Positions 61,501-64,000 of a DNA stretch of 64,000 bases are shown in pieces. This DNA is from Actinophytocola sp963727495 (lineage in GTDB: Bacteria > Actinomycetota > Actinomycetes > Mycobacteriales > Pseudonocardiaceae). The stretch lies in contig CAVSGQ010000005.1 in the NCBI GenBank assembly GCA_963727495.1, positions 434,001 through 498,000 of the forward strand, in the 5' to 3' direction. A program made the position numbers and the translations under genes. The notes beneath the pieces are model-generated. The model had not been told where the DNA came from and ran no database searches. It saw nothing but the letters and a program-made list of their open reading frames with translations. The first letter of the stretch is position 1. Each line of letters opens with the position of its first letter.

Positions 61501-62823
61501 GACGGCCGCGTCCTCGTCCCCCGCCTGGAGCGGGTGGACGGCACCGGCGCGACCGGTGCGGTGCCCGGCACGGTGCTGGTCACCGGCGGGACCGGTGGCC
61601 TCGGCGCCACCCTCGCCCGGCACCTCGTCACCGCGCACGGGGTGGGCCGCCTGCTGCTGGTGAGCCGGCGCGGACCGGACGCCCCCGGGGTGGACGACCT
61701 CGTCGCCGACCTGAGGGCCCTCGGTGCGCGGGTGCACGTCGCCGCCTGCGACGTGGCCGACCGGGACCGGCTCGCGGCGCTGCTCGCCGAGCATCCGGTC
61801 GACGGCGTGGTGCACGCGGCCGGCGTGCTCGCCGACGGCACCGTCGAGACGCTCACCCCCGACCAGCTGGACACCGTGCTGCGGCCCAAGATCGACGCCG
61901 CCGCCAACCTGCACGACCTGGCCGGCGACGCCGCGATGTTCGTGCTGTTCTCCAGCGCCGCCGGGGCGCTCGGCAACCCCGGGCAGGCCAACTACGCCGC
62001 CGCGAACTCCTACCTCGACGCGCTCGCCCAGCACCGCCGTGCCCACGGGCGGCGGGCCGTGTCGATCGCGTGGGGACTGTGGGCCGGTGGCATGGGCGAG
62101 CGCCTGGGCGGGGCCCGTGGCGCGCTCCCGCTGACCACCGAGGAGGGGCTCGCGCTGTTCGACCTGGCCGTGGCCGGCGACCGGGCGGTGGTGGTGCCGA
62201 TCAAGCTGGACCTGCCCGCGCTGCAGGCCAACGCCCGGGCCGGGGCGCTGCCCGCCGCGCTGCGCGGGCTGGTCCGGGTCCGCCGCACCGCCGGCGCCGC
62301 GTCCGCGGGCCGGTCCGACGCCCTGCGCGCCCGCCTCGCCGGACTGTCCGAACAGGACCGCGAGCAGGCGCTGCTGGAGCTCGTCACCGGCCAGGTGGCC
62401 GCGGTGCTCGGGCACGCCGGCACCGACGCGATCACTCCGGCCAGGGCGTTCACCGAGCTGGGGTTCGACTCGCTCACCGCGGTCGAGCTGCGCAACCGGC
62501 TCGGCGGCGCGAGCGGGCTGCGGCTGCCCGCGACGCTGATCTTCGACTACCCGACGCCGAAGGCGCTCGCCGCGTACCTGCGCTCGCAACTGATCGAGGA
62601 GCCGGCGGCGAGGATGCCGGTCACCGAGCAGATCGCGCGGCTGGAGGCGACCCTCGTCGCGGCCGACCTCACGGCCACCGACCACACCGAGATCACCGTC
62701 CGGCTGCGGCACCTGCTGACCAGGTGGACCGACCGGACCCGGGAGGGCGGCGACGACGACCTCGACTCGGCGACCGCGGACACGATCTTCGACCTGCTCG
62801 ACGACGAGCTCAAGGCGTCCTGA
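52570..62823 (+). CDS. Type I modular polyketide synthase, two modules (KS-AT-DH-KR-ACP x2)
   Basis: A 3417-residue PKS. An N-terminal coiled docking segment (LVAALRESLKENERLWQHNQ) precedes KS1 (Cys 207). AT1: GHSIGE (641-646) and HAFH (739), both malonyl-type. DH1: HAVAGTALVP (His 944) and LLDSALH (Asp 1099), active. KR1: TGGTGGLG (1329), LAD motif (B-type), Tyr 1466. ACP1 Ser 1632. Module 2: KS2 Cys 1860, AT2 GHSIGE (2291) and HAFH, DH2 His 2588/Asp 2741, KR2 from 3004 with Tyr 3142, ACP2 Ser 3301, then a C-terminal docking domain. Each module should leave a trans double bond, so the product here is a diene. No loading or release domain is present. ATG 52570 follows GGAGGGGAG. Confidence 0.96.
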   Translation: MATSSEQLVAALRESLKENERLWQHNQQLVAESSEPIAIVGMACRLPGGVRSPEDLWELVAAGGDGICDFPGDRGWDVEKLFDPDPSAPGKSYVRRGGFLTDAAGFDAEFFGISPREALATDPQQRLLLETSWEALEDAGIDPVSLRGSRTGVFAGVMYHDYASGFATYPEDLEGLVGTGHAGSVASGRVAYVLGLEGPAVTVDTACSSSLVALHLAVQAIRSGDCDLALAGGVTVMSTPEAFTEFSRQRGLAPDARCKSFAAAADGSGWSEGVGMLLVERLSEAARRGHRVLAVVRGSAVNQDGASNGLTAPNGPSQQRVIRAALHNAGLSPSDVDAVEAHGTGTSLGDPIEAQALIATYGRDRAGDPLWLGSIKSNIGHTQAAAGVAGVIKMVQAMRHGLLPRTLHVDEPTPKVDWSAGSVSLLRAPREWPRGEQPRRAAVSSFGISGTNSHVILEEAEPAELGEPGSVALPVVPWVLSARSDAALAAQASRLAGHVAADAALSLADVGFSLATTRAALDRRAVVLGADRESLLDGVRALAAGEAAPGVVRGAVSAGRLGVLFTGQGSQRLGMGRELYSAFPVFAAAVDEVWAHFEIDRPLWDADLDRTGHAQPALFTIEVALYRLFESWGVVPEVLAGHSIGELAAAHVAGVWSLPDACRVVATRGRLMQALPEGGAMLSVRITEPEVELASERVSIAAVNGPRSLVVSGDTTEITALESEWVSQGRKCKRLAVSHAFHSPLMDPMLEEFRAVLETVEFHQPVIPVVSNLTGEIAEPTTPEYWVRHVREAVRFADGIATLLAEGVTTFLELGPDAVLSGMGADCVTALPDADELAFVPALRREHDEVGTLLRALATLHTRGTGPTWTSIFPGARRVDLPSYAFQHRPYWLFAPPGAGDVGSVGVVATGHPLAGAAVELPESGGLVLTGRLSTRTHPWLADHAVAGTALVPGAALAELAVRAGDQAGCPRVDELTLAAPLVLPGSADVWLRLTVGAPEADGRRSLAIHSRPDEGTWTQHATGLLSDRTDTAAALGEWPPAGARPVEVDYAALAEAGFGYGPAFQGLRRVWTRDGEVFAEVELPEAGDGFGLHPALLDSALHAALVTGAEPELPFEWRGFSLHATGATALRVRLAGGAVELFDTAGAPVATVESLATRPVDLAALRVSPSAQWLFGLQWTPVPAEPAGAPPVDGELSDVEPAPVVAYALPAFTGVREATHRVLSLVQEWLAQPRFAGSRLVFVTRGAVATDGGDVADLPGAAVWGLVRSAQAEHPDRFGLVDTDGPLLLAPDEPQLAVRSGTALAPRLVRSAPAEGAARRGEHAVLVTGGTGGLGAVVARHLVTAHGAGKLVLASRRGPDAPGAAELAGELTALGAEVVLASCDVADRDALAALLAEHPVTGVVHTAGVLADGLVSSLTPERFDEVLRAKVDAALNLHELAGDVSLFVLFSSASGVIGTAGQANYAAANSFLDALAQHRRATGRAATSLAWGLWEQAGEMTAQLDRADLARINRGGARPLTTEEGLALLDAAIASGEALAVPIKLDLPALHAAARTAPVAPVLRGLVRVRRTAGAAGGDGGLRSRLAGLPEAGQDAVLLELVSGQVATVLGHGDPAAIAPTRAFTELGFDSLTAVELRNHLNAATGLRLPATLVFDHPTPRALARHLRTELGGAAAPATVDVTAAPDEPVAIIGMACRYPGGANSPDELWRLVADGVDGITPFPADRGWDTDLYDPDPDRPGRSYVREGGFLHDAGAFDAGFFGISPREALAMDPQQRLLLETSWEAFERAGIDPTSLRESRTGVFAGAMYHDYGTGMAAAPEDVEGFVATGTAGSVVSGRVSYVFGLEGPAVTVDTACSSSLVAVHWAAQALRSGDCGLALAGGVTVMASPDSYVGFSRQRGLAADGRCKAFAGAADGTAWSEGVGVLVLERLSDARRNGRRILAVVRGSAVNQDGASNGLTAPNGPSQQRVIRAALHNAGLSPSDVDVVEAHGTGTTLGDPIEAQALLATYGQDRDRPLWLGSVKSNIGHAQAAAGVGGVIKMVQAMRHSHLPRTLHVDEPSPKVDWSSGAVSLLTEPRDWPRADRPRRAAVSSFGFSGTNAHVIIEEGPPVAEAPAGEAPPVVPWVLSARSVDGLGAQAGRLGGFVAARPSLDPASVGFSLATTRAALEERAVVLGSSREELLAGVGALACGEGDAVRGTVAAGQLAVLFTGQGSQRVGMARGLYERFPVFAAVLDEVCGHFDFDLWALSEAELNETGFTQPALFAVEVALFRLVESWGIRPDFLAGHSIGELAAAHVAGVWSLPDACRVVAARGRLMQALPSGGAMLSVRITEPELVLASERVSVAAVNGPGSLVVSGDTTEITALEAEWVSQGRKCKRLAVSHAFHSPLMDPMLEEFRAVLETVEFRQPVIPVVSNLTGEIAEPTTPEYWVRHVREAVRFADGIATLLAEGVTTFLELGPDAVLCGMGADSAEDAVFVPALRRNHDEVTTLTRALAGLHVRGFSPDWTTIFPGAATVELPTYAFQHQTYWLAAGTGTVDAAGLGQAAAEHPLLGAAVTLAGSDTAVLTGRLSLATHPWLADHTVGGSVIVPGAALVELALRAGDQVGRTHLEELTLHAPLALTEPVQLQVTVSDGEVTVHSRAEHGGDWTRHATGTLTGTPQGDAPAGTGLTTWPPDADPVDVDDFYAGLDGFGYGPAFQCLRRAWRDGDDTYVEIELPEPAAAAGFGIHPALLDAALHGLLVDEPGPARIPFSWTGVTLYATGATAARVRLTRTGEDGVRVLLADPSGVPLAEVATLVARPFELAAPTADRHLFGLEWTPAPVSGVEPAGEWVVLGTNTLGLTADAHPDPAALVASLDADPAPAVVIHPVPAGRSARDAVHDTLALVRAWLAEERLAASRLVLVTRGAVSTGGTAPDLAGAAVWGLVRSAQSEHPDRFTLVDLEPDTGQVAAALSAAITEHAHEPQVAVRDGRVLVPRLERVDGTGATGAVPGTVLVTGGTGGLGATLARHLVTAHGVGRLLLVSRRGPDAPGVDDLVADLRALGARVHVAACDVADRDRLAALLAEHPVDGVVHAAGVLADGTVETLTPDQLDTVLRPKIDAAANLHDLAGDAAMFVLFSSAAGALGNPGQANYAAANSYLDALAQHRRAHGRRAVSIAWGLWAGGMGERLGGARGALPLTTEEGLALFDLAVAGDRAVVVPIKLDLPALQANARAGALPAALRGLVRVRRTAGAASAGRSDALRARLAGLSEQDREQALLELVTGQVAAVLGHAGTDAITPARAFTELGFDSLTAVELRNRLGGASGLRLPATLIFDYPTPKALAAYLRSQLIEEPAARMPVTEQIARLEATLVAADLTATDHTEITVRLRHLLTRWTDRTREGGDDDLDSATADTIFDLLDDELKAS
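54490..55010 (+). repeat. AT-domain segment nearly identical to 59440-59960
   Basis: The first and second AT coding segments, from GHSIGE to FLELGPDAVL, differ at few codons. Long DNA stretches such as GCGATGCTCTCGGTTCGGAT are shared, far more alike than the flanking DH regions. This indicates duplication or gene conversion. Confidence 0.85.
59440..59960 (+). repeat. AT-domain segment nearly identical to 54490-55010
   Basis: Second copy of the duplicated acyltransferase segment, encoding the malonyl-type AT2 (GHSIGE to HAFHSPLMDP and on to FLELGPDAVL). Confidence 0.85.
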
Positions 62824-62846
62824 CGCGCCGCAAGGGAGTGACAGAC

Positions 62847-64000
<1,154 letters not shown>

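Overview
The window comes from a high-GC actinomycete, most likely a Pseudonocardiales member close to Amycolatopsis. The reasons are strong third-position G/C bias, frequent GTG starts, ANTAR/GAF and STAS regulators, a DUF6292 protein, an Hsp18/Hsp18-regulator pair, a SARP regulator and modular PKS/NRPS genes. No rRNA, tRNA, CRISPR array or insertion sequence was seen.

Region 1 (1-7415) is the 3' end of an Rhs polymorphic-toxin locus on the + strand. It holds the Rhs core end, a Hint module and a toxin, followed by a row of orphan cassettes: three near-identical Hint copies, a fourth Hint fragment, one further complete toxin with an Imm8 immunity gene, several toxin tails, and several intact immunity-like genes. 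Base composition drops clearly between about 3.3 and 6.6 kb, as expected for transferred toxin DNA.

Region 2 (7417-32300) is chromosomal housekeeping and accessory metabolism. It has a four-gene operon (ABM protein, SDR, zinc alcohol dehydrogenase, patatin) divergent from a MarR gene; Hsp20 and its regulator; an IlvD/Edd dehydratase and sugar/alcohol dehydrogenase pair; a PP2C phosphatase; an FtsX/ATPase ABC exporter; an MHS-type transporter; an SDR/HxlR pair; LtrA; and a signalling group of two GAF-ANTAR and two STAS proteins around an ATP-dependent DNA ligase.

Region 3 (32018-41197) looks like a compact metal-chelator locus: anti-sigma and ECF sigma factor, a one-module C-A-T-TE NRPS, an MFS exporter and a complete FecCD-type binding-protein/permease/ATPase importer.

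Region 4 (41400-64000) begins with a histidine kinase and response regulator that face each other across a large inverted repeat array. Next comes a left-pointing azole-forming RiPP (TOMM) operon: a 62-residue candidate precursor, a fused leader-binding/YcaO cyclodehydratase and a SagB-type dehydrogenase. Facing away from it are a SARP regulator, an FcoT-like thioesterase, an acyl-CoA ligase, a carboxyltransferase and a type I modular PKS that continues past the right edge. Both complete PKS modules are KS-AT(malonyl)-DH-KR-ACP and should build a conjugated diene. The shared centre makes a RiPP/polyketide hybrid cluster the most interesting hypothesis.

Two features cut across regions. First, a family of about 22-bp tandem repeats sits at gene 3' ends, usually between convergent genes, and once runs into the NRPS coding end. 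Second, several otherwise intact genes carry apparent one-base insertions (IlvD, both MFS genes, the response regulator, and the toxin/immunity junction). All have the same sign, which points to base-calling errors as the simplest cause.
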